This document shows positions 1 to 6,158 of a DNA stretch of 10,043 bases, in pieces. The stretch covers positions 1 through 10,043 of the forward strand of contig JASFUX010000120.1 of the NCBI GenBank assembly GCA_050050115.1, in the 5' to 3' direction. Made by a program: the position numbers and the translations under genes. The stretch comes from JASFUX01 sp050050115 (lineage in GTDB: Bacteria; Pseudomonadota; Alphaproteobacteria; Caulobacterales; Maricaulaceae). The number at the start of each line of letters is the position of its first letter. Position 1 is the first letter of the stretch. Below the pieces are notes generated by a model that made no database searches, was not told where the DNA came from, and worked only from the letters and a program-made list of their open reading frames with translations.

Positions 1-202
1 GCAGATCAATTCTCGGAAGAAGCTCCTCGGCCAGCTTCTGGCGCCGCGCCGAGAGCGGCCGGCCCGCGCCGCGGCCGTAGAGGCGGCGGTCGGGCTGTTC
101 AGCGCCGCCCTTAGCCCGCGAGGTCTTTGAGCTGGTCGACGAGATCGGTTTTCTCCCAGGAGAAGCCGCCGTCCGCGTCAGGCTCCCGGCCGAAATGTCC
201 AT
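1..202 (-). CDS. trmB: tRNA (guanine-N7)-methyltransferase, N-terminal fragment (runs off left edge)
   Basis: TrmB uses SAM to make m7G at position 46 in the variable loop of tRNAs. Only the N-terminal end is in the window. Reading minus from about 110 to 1 gives RRLYGRGAGRPLSARRQKLA followed by EELLPRIDL, which matches the start typical of alphaproteobacterial TrmB (a YGRR.G..L...Q..L...LLPR pattern); the catalytic domain lies outside. It directly follows metK, the gene for the SAM synthetase, a pairing known in this class. The start is doubtful: between the metK stop (111-113) and the edge there is no in-frame ATG, GTG or TTG. The frame stays open into metK and the only ATG found is at 202-200, without a Shine-Dalgarno sequence, giving a 92-nt overlap. 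I list that start because it is the only standard one visible; homologues would normally begin nearer 110. Identity is fairly sure, start is not. Confidence 0.72.
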   Translation of the reverse strand, partial: MDISAGSLTRTAASPGRKPISSTSSKTSRAKGGAEQPDRRLYGRGAGRPLSARRQKLAEELLPRIDL

Positions 203-1301
203 AGGCCGACGTGCGCGCGAAGATCGGCTTGTTAAGGCCGAGGTGCTCGCGAATGCCGCGTGGGCTCAAGTTCATCACCTCTTGCAGGCGCGCCTCGAGC
301 GCCGCCTCGTCGCACTTCGCCGTGCCGTAGGCGTCGACGTAGACGCTCAAGGGCTTGGACACGCCGATCGCGTAGGAGACCTGGATGCAGACCCGCGACG
401 CGAGGCCTGCGGCGACGACGTTCTTGGCGAGGTAGCGGCAGGCGTAGGCGGCCGAGCGGTCGACCTTGGTCGGGTCCTTGCCCGAGAAGGCGCCGCCGCC
501 ATGCGGGGCCGCGCCACCATAGGTGTCGACGATGATCTTCCGTCCGGTGAGGCCATCGTCGCCGTCCGGGCCGCCGATCACGAAGTTGCCGGTCGGATTG
601 ACGTAGAACTCGTCCTCCGGCGGCATCCAGCCCTCGGGCAGCACCTCGGCGACGATCGGGCGGACCAGCTCCCTGACGTCGGCGGGGGTAAAACCCTCTT
701 TGTGCTGAGTGGAGACCACGACGGAGGTCGCGCGCACCGGCTTGCCGTTCTCGTATTGAAGCGTGACTTGGGATTTCGCGTCGGGCTCGAACTCGGGACG
801 CGCGCCGGAGTGACGCGCCTCGGCCATGCGCTTGAGGATCTCGTGGCTGTACTGGATCGGCGCGGGCATCAGCACCGGCGTCTCGTCCGTGGCGTAGCCG
901 AACATGATGCCCTGGTCGCCCGCGCCCTCGTCCTTGTTGCCCGAAGAGTCGACGCCCATGGCGATGTCGGCGGACTGCTCGTGCAGCCAGTTGTGGAAGT
1001 TCGCGTCGCGCCAGTGAAAGCCCGCCTGCTCGTAGCCGATCGACTTCACCGCTTCGCGCGCCGCCTGTTCGATCATTTCGTCGGAGATGGAGCTGGGGCC
1101 GCGCACCTCGCCGGCGAGGACGATGCGGTTGGTCGTGGTCAGCGTCTCGCAGGCGACGCGGACCGCGCGGGGGTCCATGCCGGAGTTGATCGCCTCGCGA
1201 AAATAAAGGTCGACGATCTCGTCCGAGATTCGGTCGCACACCTTGTCCGGGTGTCCCTCGGACACGCTTTCGCTGGTGAAGATATAGGAACCGCGCGCCA
1301 T
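111..1301 (-). CDS. metK: S-adenosylmethionine synthetase (methionine adenosyltransferase)
   Basis: MetK joins methionine and ATP to make S-adenosylmethionine, releasing phosphate and pyrophosphate; it is a cytosolic, essential enzyme that normally works as a tetramer. The 396-residue protein has the full family length. Visible signatures are EGHPDK with His17, Asp19 and Lys20 near the N-terminus, the GAGDQG motif at 126-131, the GGPDGDDGLTGRKIIVDTYGG region before the glycine-rich loop, and GGGAFSGKD at 268-276 with Lys275 and Asp276. The ATG start at 1301-1299 is preceded by a G-rich stretch (GGCGGGG) about 8 nt upstream that can serve as ribosome binding site. It is separated from the regulator gene upstream by a strong terminator, so it should have its own promoter, and a palindrome ends only 17 nt before its start. 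trmB follows directly, so the two are probably cotranscribed. Nothing in the protein is odd. Confidence 0.97.
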   Translation of the reverse strand: MARGSYIFTSESVSEGHPDKVCDRISDEIVDLYFREAINSGMDPRAVRVACETLTTTNRIVLAGEVRGPSSISDEMIEQAAREAVKSIGYEQAGFHWRDANFHNWLHEQSADIAMGVDSSGNKDEGAGDQGIMFGYATDETPVLMPAPIQYSHEILKRMAEARHSGARPEFEPDAKSQVTLQYENGKPVRATSVVVSTQHKEGFTPADVRELVRPIVAEVLPEGWMPPEDEFYVNPTGNFVIGGPDGDDGLTGRKIIVDTYGGAAPHGGGAFSGKDPTKVDRSAAYACRYLAKNVVAAGLASRVCIQVSYAIGVSKPLSVYVDAYGTAKCDEAALEARLQEVMNLSPRGIREHLGLNKPIFARTSAYGHFGREPDADGGFSWEKTDLVDQLKDLAG

Positions 1302-1318
1302 TCGTGTGCACCCCGCCG

Positions 1319-1338
1319 ATATAACGATGTCCTTATAT
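1319..1338 (-). promoter_or_regulatory. 20-bp palindrome in metK leader, candidate SAH-responsive (SahR-type) operator
   Basis: Read on the minus strand this is ATATAAGGACATCGTTATAT, a dyad with perfect 6-bp ATATAA/TTATAT arms and partly symmetric centre (GA..TC). It lies 17 nt upstream of the metK ATG in otherwise GC-rich DNA. ArsR-family SahR regulators are known to control methionine-cycle genes such as metK, metH and ahcY through palindromic sites in Proteobacteria. From memory an ATATAAAG/CTTTATAT-type site fits the alphaproteobacterial version, but I could not check it. The sequence TATAAG within the left arm (1337-1332) could be a -10 element, though I see no good -35 at the right distance. 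Binding here would block transcription start or early elongation of metK-trmB. Confidence 0.5.
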
Positions 1339-1356
1339 GGGCGCTAAAGAGCCCAT
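1337..1356 (-). repeat. Short inverted repeat (6-bp stem, 8-nt loop) next to the metK palindrome
   Basis: On the minus strand ATGGGC, an 8-nt spacer TCTTTAGC and GCCCAT form a perfect 6-bp inverted repeat. It abuts and overlaps by 2 nt the ATATAA palindrome at 1319-1338. No T-run follows, so it is not an intrinsic terminator. It may be part of an extended regulatory site or simply chance. Confidence 0.3.
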
Positions 1357-1415
1357 CCCCGTCGCGCGTGCAAGAACAATTCCCGACACGCTGCAGCAGC
1401 GACGCCGGACTGCAC

Positions 1416-1446
1416 AAAAACCGCGACGATGCAAATCGCCGCGGTT
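1416..1446 (-). terminator. Rho-independent terminator of the Xre-type regulator gene
   Basis: On the minus strand AACCGCGGCGAT and ATCGTCGCGGTT pair over 12 positions with a single G-U wobble around a TTGC loop (1434-1431), and the stem runs straight into five T residues (1420-1416). The hairpin begins 11 nt after the TAG stop of the regulator gene at 1458. This is the clearest structural signal in the window. It separates the regulator from metK, so metK needs its own promoter between about 1415 and 1302. Confidence 0.9.
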
Positions 1447-1457
1447 AACGACGATGG

Positions 1458-1868
1458 CTAGGAGTCGGCTTTTTCACCCGACAGGGTGCGCGCCAGCTCG
1501 AGCAGCTTGCGGCGCACTGACGGCTCGCGAATCCTGGCGAAAGCCGAGGCCAGGGCGACGCCTTCGGGCGAATTGATGAAATCGTCGATGAGCGGGGTCT
1601 GATCGTCTTCGGCGAAGCCGTCGGCGGCGACGGAGTCAAGTCCTTCGAAGAAAAAGCCGACCGGCACCTGGAGCACTTTGGCGACGCGATAGAGCCGGCT
1701 CGCCCCGATCCGGTTGGCCCCGCGCTCGTACTTTTGAACCTGCTGGAAGGTCACTCCGAGCTCGTCGCCAAGCTTTTCCTGGCTTAGTCCAAGAAGGAGC
1801 CGGCGCAGCCGGACGCGCGAGCCCACATGTATGTCAACAGGATTGGGCGTTCTTTCTTCGTCGCTCAT
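1458..1868 (-). CDS. Xre/Cro-type helix-turn-helix transcriptional regulator (PhrR/PraR-like)
   Basis: A 136-residue DNA-binding protein. Residues about 18-72 form the helix-turn-helix domain: LRRLLLGLSQEKLGDELGVT is followed by FQQVQKYERG, where the second helix reads DNA, and then by GASRLYRVAKVLQVP. The rest (about 80-136) is a short acidic, helical tail. The wording 'NP.DIHVGSRVRLRR...GLSQEKLG...GVTFQQVQKYE.G.NRIGASRL' is a conserved alphaproteobacterial family that includes PhrR of Sinorhizobium and PraR of Rhizobium/Azorhizobium; that assignment is from memory. The gene between lnt and metK is a known context for this family. The ATG at 1868-1866 has GGTGAG just upstream. It appears to form its own transcription unit: a 154-nt gap with an inverted repeat and a good -10 element lies upstream and a strong terminator downstream. 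Autoregulation is plausible but inferred. Its targets cannot be read from this window. Confidence 0.9.
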   Translation of the reverse strand: MSDEERTPNPVDIHVGSRVRLRRLLLGLSQEKLGDELGVTFQQVQKYERGANRIGASRLYRVAKVLQVPVGFFFEGLDSVAADGFAEDDQTPLIDDFINSPEGVALASAFARIREPSVRRKLLELARTLSGEKADS

Positions 1869-1915
1869 TTACTCACCATACACCAAGGCGACGTTGCGCC
1901 GCGAGAGTCCGCAAA

Positions 1916-1950
1916 GCTCAATGGAGAACATTCTATTTCCGCAATTGAGC
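1916..1950 (-). promoter_or_regulatory. Candidate promoter -10 flanked by a perfect inverted repeat, upstream of the Xre regulator
   Basis: Two perfect 7-bp arms, GCTCAAT at 1916-1922 and ATTGAGC at 1944-1950 (plus-strand reading), are separated by 21 bp, giving 28 bp from arm to arm. Between them on the minus strand sits TAGAAT (1935-1930), matching five of six -10 consensus bases. The -35 region is weak: TTCAAC at 16 bp spacing matches poorly. The arrangement is what a repressor would use to close a promoter, and self-control by the Xre protein is the simplest guess. The surrounding gap (1869-2022) is visibly more AT-rich than the genes. I see no small gene in it. Confidence 0.4.
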
Positions 1951-2004
1951 CGTTGAATTCCAAAAAGTAAACAGCGTTCTATCTTTTGATGTTACCGCTC
2001 AGTT

Positions 2005-2030
2005 ATTCGCTTGTGAGGCGAATTATCGCC
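2005..2030 (-). repeat. Two overlapping hairpins at the lnt stop codon
   Basis: On the minus strand GGCGA-TAAT-TCGCC (2030-2017) places the lnt TAA stop in its loop, and ATTCGC-CTCACAA-GCGAAT (2023-2005) is an alternative 6-bp stem that shares bases with the first. The two cannot form together. No T-run follows directly, so this is a poor intrinsic terminator; it may mark the 3' end of the miaB-lnt mRNA by slowing polymerase or blocking exonucleases. The lnt operon must end somewhere before the regulator gene, and this is the best candidate seen. Confidence 0.3.
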
Positions 2031-3648
2031 GTGCGGCGGTTCTTCTGCGACTCGTCAACCCGATGATCAGTCCCAGTCCAAGCAATGCGAATACTGGCGC
2101 ATCGCCAATGAAGGCATAAGGCGTCGGCCCGAGCGCAGCGGGCAGGTCGCCGTCAACTACGCCTTCCTCCGTTGCGTCTAACGCCGCTTGGGTGCGACCA
2201 TATGCGTCAACAATCGCAGAAACGCCGCCGCTAGCGGCCCGTGCAAGCGGCAGGCCATCCTCGATCGATCTGTATCTGGCCTGGTTGTAGAGCTGGTGCG
2301 GCCCCGGCGTGCCCTCGTACCACGCGTCGTTGGTGACGTTGACGATCCAGCCCGGCCGATCCGGTCCGCGCAGCGCGAAGCGCGGAAAGATCACCTCATA
2401 GCATATTTGCGGCGACAGCGGCGGCGCGCCTGGCGCTTCGACCGTGTCGCGGCTCGCCCCGCTTGTGTAGCCGTCAGAGAAGTCGATCAGCGCGTCGAGC
2501 CCGATTCGCCTGAGAAGCGAGGCGAATGGCGGAAACTCCCCGAATGGGACGAGCTTCACCTTATCGTAGACGCCGGCTACGACCGGAATGCCGCGGTCGA
2601 TCGAGATCGCCGCAAACGAATTATAGTATCGCGGCTGAAGCGGATCGGCGAAGTCGCGGCGAACGACGCCGCTCAAGAGCACCCGATCGTCGCCGATCGT
2701 GCGCGCAATCGCGTCGAGCACCCGCGGCTCTTCGAGCAGATACATCGGCAGCGCCGACTCCGCCCAGACGACATGGGTGCGCGAGGACAACCCCTCACTC
2801 GCCGACAAGGCCAGATAGCGGTCGCGCACCATGGCGCGGTTCTCGGGCCGCCATTTCTCGCGCTGGTCGATCCCGGCCTGGACGACGCGCAGTCGCACGC
2901 CGGTGTCCTCGCCCTCGGGCGCAAGCGTCAGCCGGGCGAAGCCGAGCCCGAACATCCCGGCGAACAGGAAGAGCGAAATGACCGCCGGCGTCATCCGCGC
3001 CCCACGCCGGCGCTCGGGGCCTGCGAGCGCGGCCGGGGCCATGAAGGCGAACAGGGTCAAAAGCGTCAGCCCGTAGGCGCCGATCACCGCGGCGCTCTGC
3101 GAGACCGGCCCGCCGGCGGGCCAGACATAGCCGGCCATGTTCCAGGGAAAGCCGGTCAGCACATGTCCGCGTAGGTACTCGAAGAAGAACAGCACCGAGG
3201 CGAGCAGCGCGACGCGACGCCAATCGCGCCGCCAGAAGCCGATCGCAACCCAGGCCGCCGCCGCCCAGAACAGCGCTAAACCCGCCGGCATCGCGGTGAT
3301 CGCGAACGGGATGAGGGCGGCGTACTGCTCGGGCTCGACCAGGAAGGCGCTGCCCACCCACCAGACCCCTGAGAGGAAATAACCAAAGCCCAGGCACCAG
3401 CCGCGCCAGAAGGCCGCCGCCCGCTTGGCTTTCTTCCCCGCCGCACCGTCGAGCTGCCAGACGAAGACGGTGAAAGCGATCAGCGTCAGCGGCCAAATGT
3501 GAAACGGCGCATGACCGAGTGCGCCGAGTGCGCCCACGGCGAAGGCGAGCACGCCGGCCGAGAGCCCGTTCAGGCTCGCCACGAACGCAGCGACGCCGGA
3601 CAACAGCGGCGCGCCAGGCGTGCGGGCTACGGCCGCGGCTCGGCTCAC
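2023..3648 (-). CDS. lnt: Apolipoprotein N-acyltransferase
   Basis: Lnt adds the third acyl chain to the N-terminal cysteine of lipoproteins, taking it from a phospholipid, in the outer leaflet of the inner membrane. The 541-residue protein has the family layout: about six to seven membrane segments in the first 240 residues, a periplasmic nitrilase-fold domain from about 250 to 500, and a final membrane helix near 515-532. The catalytic triad is visible as Glu297 in VVWAESALP, Lys363 in YDKVKLVPFGEFPPF and Cys416 in ICYEVIFP. WNMAGY near residue 170 is a further family mark. The start is GTG at 3648-3646, overlapping the corC TGA as GTGA, with a GGGGG run just upstream, so translation is probably coupled to corC. 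It is the last gene of the miaB-phoH-ybeY-corC-lnt operon; corC-lnt adjacency is widely conserved. The last third of the gene looks somewhat less GC-rich than the rest by eye. Confidence 0.96.
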   Translation of the reverse strand: MSRAAAVARTPGAPLLSGVAAFVASLNGLSAGVLAFAVGALGALGHAPFHIWPLTLIAFTVFVWQLDGAAGKKAKRAAAFWRGWCLGFGYFLSGVWWVGSAFLVEPEQYAALIPFAITAMPAGLALFWAAAAWVAIGFWRRDWRRVALLASVLFFFEYLRGHVLTGFPWNMAGYVWPAGGPVSQSAAVIGAYGLTLLTLFAFMAPAALAGPERRRGARMTPAVISLFLFAGMFGLGFARLTLAPEGEDTGVRLRVVQAGIDQREKWRPENRAMVRDRYLALSASEGLSSRTHVVWAESALPMYLLEEPRVLDAIARTIGDDRVLLSGVVRRDFADPLQPRYYNSFAAISIDRGIPVVAGVYDKVKLVPFGEFPPFASLLRRIGLDALIDFSDGYTSGASRDTVEAPGAPPLSPQICYEVIFPRFALRGPDRPGWIVNVTNDAWYEGTPGPHQLYNQARYRSIEDGLPLARAASGGVSAIVDAYGRTQAALDATEEGVVDGDLPAALGPTPYAFIGDAPVFALLGLGLIIGLTSRRRTAARR

Positions 3649-4622
3649 TTGCCCCCGCTCCCGTTCGCGGGCGGCGGCGGGGGTTCCTTGGCGCGCGCGA
3701 CCAGGCGCTTGACTCGGCGGGGATCGGCCTCGAGCACCTCGAACTCGATCCCTGCGGGATGGACGATCACCTCGCCCCGCTCAGGCACGCGCCCGGCGAG
3801 CGAGAAGACGAGGCCGCCCAGGGTGTCGACGTCCTCGACCGCTTCGGGCAGATCGAGGGTGCGGCCGGCGAGGGTTTCAAGCTCCTCGATCTCGGCGCGC
3901 GCGTCGACGACCCAGACGTTGACGCCGCGCGAGCGGATCGAGGGCGCTTCGGACTCGTCGTGCTCGTCCTCGATGTCGCCGACGATCTCTTCGACGAGAT
4001 CCTCGAGCGTGACGAGCCCGTCGGTGCCGCCGAACTCGTCGACGACGATCGCCATGTGCGCGCGCCGCGTCTGCATGCGGAGCAAAAGATCCGCAGCCAG
4101 CATCGACGGCGGCGCATAGAGCGCCGGACGCATGATCGTCGACAGCACGCGCCGGTCCGCCGTCGCGATGTCGGAAGCGGCCGGAACGGATTTCGCGTCG
4201 GGCTTGGGCGCCTCGGGCGTCTCGCCACCGTTCTCGCGTGCGGCGTGATCAATATCGTCCGAGAGCTGCCGAAGCACGTCCTTGATGTGCACCACGCCCA
4301 CCGGCTCGTCCAAGGTCTCGCGATAGACCGGCATGCGCGAGTGCGCCGCCTCGGCGAAAATCTTCACCAGCTCGCCCAAAGGCGTTTCGACCTCGACCGC
4401 GACGATGTCCGCGCGCGGCACCATCACGTCGTCGACCCGCAGCGCGTCAAAGCGCGCAGCATTGAGGACGCGCGCCTGCGAGGCGGCGCGGCGATTGGGA
4501 TCGGCCGGCGCGGCGCCCGCGCCGTTGACCGCGTCTTCGGCGAGTTCGGGCAGGTCCTTGGGGCGCGCGAACACGCCCTTTAGCGCCTTGAGCCAAGACG
4601 ACGATGGCCCGGTGTCAGACAT
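3645..4622 (-). CDS. corC: CorC/HlyC-type CBS-domain protein
   Basis: A 325-residue soluble protein of the CorC/TlyC/YbeX family, linked in E. coli to magnesium/cobalt efflux and more recently to ribosome-related functions; the exact role is not settled. From the N-terminus: a charged leader to about 60, a first CBS domain (VDDVMVPRADIVAVEVETPL, about 63-120), a second CBS domain (MRPALYAPP to VTLEDLVEEIVGDIEDEHDE, about 163-223, with the typical VVDEFGGTDGLVTLED), then the CorC_HlyC domain (about 228-305) and a Pro-rich tail. There is no DUF21 membrane domain. About 35 Ala/Pro/acidic residues (about 122-158) lengthen the linker between the CBS domains. I chose the ATG at 4622-4620 because GAGGAGAAGG stands directly before it; a longer frame starting at 4676 would overlap ybeY by 62 nt and add a stretch unlike the family. 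The chosen start overlaps ybeY by 8 nt. Confidence 0.93.
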   Translation of the reverse strand: MSDTGPSSSWLKALKGVFARPKDLPELAEDAVNGAGAAPADPNRRAASQARVLNAARFDALRVDDVMVPRADIVAVEVETPLGELVKIFAEAAHSRMPVYRETLDEPVGVVHIKDVLRQLSDDIDHAARENGGETPEAPKPDAKSVPAASDIATADRRVLSTIMRPALYAPPSMLAADLLLRMQTRRAHMAIVVDEFGGTDGLVTLEDLVEEIVGDIEDEHDESEAPSIRSRGVNVWVVDARAEIEELETLAGRTLDLPEAVEDVDTLGGLVFSLAGRVPERGEVIVHPAGIEFEVLEADPRRVKRLVARAKEPPPPPANGSGGK

Positions 4623-5124
4623 CCTTCTCCTCGTAGGGGTCCGGATAGCCGAGCCGTGCGAGAGATCGTGCTTCAAGCGCTTGCATAGTCAGAGCGTCAT
4701 CATCGGATTGATGATCATATCCGTGCAAGTGTAAGCATCCATGAACAATCATGTGTGCGGCCCGCGCTTCGAGCGTCAGACCGGCCGCCTCAGCTTCTCT
4801 TAAAACTGTTTCATACGCCAAAATAATGTCGCCTAAAGGCGCGGGCGCTTGCGGCTGCATCTGTGGATGGACGGCGGGAAACGCAAGCACGTTGGTCGGC
4901 TTGTCGGCGTTGCGATAGGTCCGGTTGAGGGCGCGAATCTCGGCGTCGTCGGCGAAGGCGACCGCCACAGGGCGGTTCGCATCCGCGCCGATTTCCGCGT
5001 TCACCGCAGCGACCGCGCGATCGGCCAGGCCTTCGGGATCGAAATCGGCCGCGCTCCAGCCGGGCGCGGACACGACGACGCCGACGCCGGGCGCCTGCCT
5101 AACGGGGGCGTCGGCCGCACTCAT
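4615..5124 (-). CDS. ybeY: Endoribonuclease YbeY (rRNA maturation / ribosome quality control)
   Basis: YbeY is a small metal-dependent endoribonuclease needed for proper 16S rRNA 3'-end maturation and late ribosome quality control. The 169-residue protein shows the signature HGCLHLHGYDH at 128-138, where His128, His132 and His138 are the metal ligands, and the upstream motif LNRTYRNADKPTNVLAFP (about 68-85), whose Arg residues belong to the RNA-binding/catalytic cleft. The ATG at 5124-5122 overlaps the phoH TGA as ATGA, and the stop overlaps corC by 8 nt, so it is coupled on both sides. phoH-ybeY-corC is the classic ybeZYX block. Oddly, the second half is encoded by AT-rich, locally rare codons (TTA, AGA, ATT, CAT runs): by hand count only 30 of 70 bases are G or C at 4681-4750 and 14 of 40 at 4791-4830. 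The protein itself is normal there. Confidence 0.97.
   Translation of the reverse strand: MSAADAPVRQAPGVGVVVSAPGWSAADFDPEGLADRAVAAVNAEIGADANRPVAVAFADDAEIRALNRTYRNADKPTNVLAFPAVHPQMQPQAPAPLGDIILAYETVLREAEAAGLTLEARAAHMIVHGCLHLHGYDHQSDDDALTMQALEARSLARLGYPDPYEEKDV
4681..4840 (-). other. AT-rich, rare-codon patch inside ybeY
   Basis: Within GC-rich surroundings this part of ybeY drops to about 43% G+C over 4681-4750 and 35% over 4791-4830 (hand counts), with a GC-rich island between (about 4761-4790). It covers the His metal-site motif and the helix before it. Codons such as TTA and AGA occur here although CTG/CTC and CGC/CGG dominate in neighbouring genes. The patch also holds a 6-bp inverted repeat, TCATCA/TGATGA (4697-4702 and 4709-4714). 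Cause unknown: local gene conversion, a buried signal, or relaxed codon choice. Confidence 0.6.
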
Positions 5125-6158
5125 CGCTTTCGCCCCCGGTCTTTATCGGACCGGCTCTTTTGCGTCATTTGGGGCGAGGCGTCTTTTTCGTAAGCCTCGA
5201 CGATGCGGCCGACGAGGGCGTGGCGGACGACGTCCTTGCGCGTGAAGTGGATCGCCCGCACGCCCTCGACTCCGTCAAGAACGCCCAGCGCGTGCGCCAG
5301 TCCCGAGGTCTCCCCGGCTTTGAGGTCGACCTGGCTCGGATCGCCGGTGACCACCATGCGGCTGCCCTCGCCCAGGCGGGTCAGCACCATCAGCATCTGG
5401 CTCACGGTGGCGTTCTGCGCCTCGTCGACGATGACGAAGGCGTTCGACAGCGTGCGTCCGCGCATGAACGCCAGCGGCGCGACCTCGATCCGCCCCTCAG
5501 CGCGGCGCTTCTCGACCGTCTCCTGGCCGAGCGTCTCGCGCAGCGCGTCCCAGATCGGCAGCATATAGGGGTCGACCTTTTCGTAGAGGTCGCCGGGCAG
5601 GAAGCCGAGCTGCTCGCCCGCCTCGACCGCCGGGCGCGCGATGATCAGCCGCTCGACCATGCGCCGCGCCAGCGCCGCGGCGCCCTGTGCGACGGCGAGG
5701 AAGGTCTTGCCCGTGCCCGCCGGTCCGACGCCGAAGATCAGCTCCGCCTTGGGGTCGTTGAGCGCGCGCACGTACTCGCCCTGCATCGGCGTGCGGCCTT
5801 TGAAGCTCTTGCGCGGAGAGACGTGGATGACGTCGTCCGCGCCGGCCGGAGCGCCGCCGGGGACCGCGTCGTACATCAGCGCGGCGCGCACTTCGGACTC
5901 GCCGACCAGCTCATCCTTCGACAGACGATCGCACAGCGCCTCTATGACGCGCTTGGCCTGGTCACGTGCCGCAGGCTCTCCGTGTACGGTCACCGCGCCA
6001 CCCGGCGCGGCGAGGTCGACCTCGAGCGCGTCTTCGATCAGCGCGAGGTGCGCGTCGTTGGGCCCCGCGAGCCGGCGCAGCATGTCCGGATCGTCGATGT
6101 GGATGGTTTCGGCGCCGACCTTCCTGCCGCCCCCGGCCGAGCGCCCGCCGCGGCTCAC
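5121..6158 (-). CDS. phoH: PhoH-family P-loop ATPase (YbeZ)
   Basis: A 345-residue cytosolic ATPase of the PhoH/YbeZ family, related to the helicase-type P-loop ATPases and a partner of YbeY in RNA and ribosome metabolism. The N-terminal part (about 18-110) is a small nucleic-acid-binding-like domain. The ATPase core follows, with Walker A GPAGTGKT at 145-152 preceded by the conserved K..KGRTPMQGEYV segment, and Walker B VIVDEAQN with Asp245 and Glu246. Further marks are VLTRLGEGSRMVVTGDPSQVDL and GLAHAL. The start is taken as GTG at 6158-6156, overlapping the miaB TGA as GTGA, with GAGAG about 8 nt upstream; the next in-frame ATG, near residue 25, would cut into the conserved domain. The ybeY ATG overlaps its stop. 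The N-terminal 15 residues are Gly/Arg/Ser-rich and the C-terminal end is strongly basic, perhaps helping RNA contact (inference). Confidence 0.95.
   Translation of the reverse strand: MSRGGRSAGGGRKVGAETIHIDDPDMLRRLAGPNDAHLALIEDALEVDLAAPGGAVTVHGEPAARDQAKRVIEALCDRLSKDELVGESEVRAALMYDAVPGGAPAGADDVIHVSPRKSFKGRTPMQGEYVRALNDPKAELIFGVGPAGTGKTFLAVAQGAAALARRMVERLIIARPAVEAGEQLGFLPGDLYEKVDPYMLPIWDALRETLGQETVEKRRAEGRIEVAPLAFMRGRTLSNAFVIVDEAQNATVSQMLMVLTRLGEGSRMVVTGDPSQVDLKAGETSGLAHALGVLDGVEGVRAIHFTRKDVVRHALVGRIVEAYEKDASPQMTQKSRSDKDRGRKR

Noticed and set aside
1345..1373. TTGCAC/TCTTTA as the metK promoter
   Set aside because: Spacing is 17 bp, but only three of six -35 bases and two of six -10 bases match; too weak to list.
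195..1448. Long open frame on the plus strand opposite metK (417 codons)
   Set aside because: Antisense shadow of a high-GC gene: low-complexity Arg/Ala/Asp/Val composition, no recognisable domain, and it fully overlaps the certain metK frame.
1302..1457. SAM-II or SAM/SAH riboswitch in the metK leader
   Set aside because: These riboswitches occur upstream of alphaproteobacterial methionine genes, but I see neither their conserved cores nor the expected pseudoknot pieces; the leader is explained by a terminator, an inverted repeat and a protein-type palindrome. A covariance-model scan would settle it.
4623..4676. Upstream extension of corC to an earlier ATG at 4676
   Set aside because: It would overlap ybeY by 62 nt and add a non-family basic stretch, while the ATG at 4622 has a near-ideal Shine-Dalgarno sequence directly before it.
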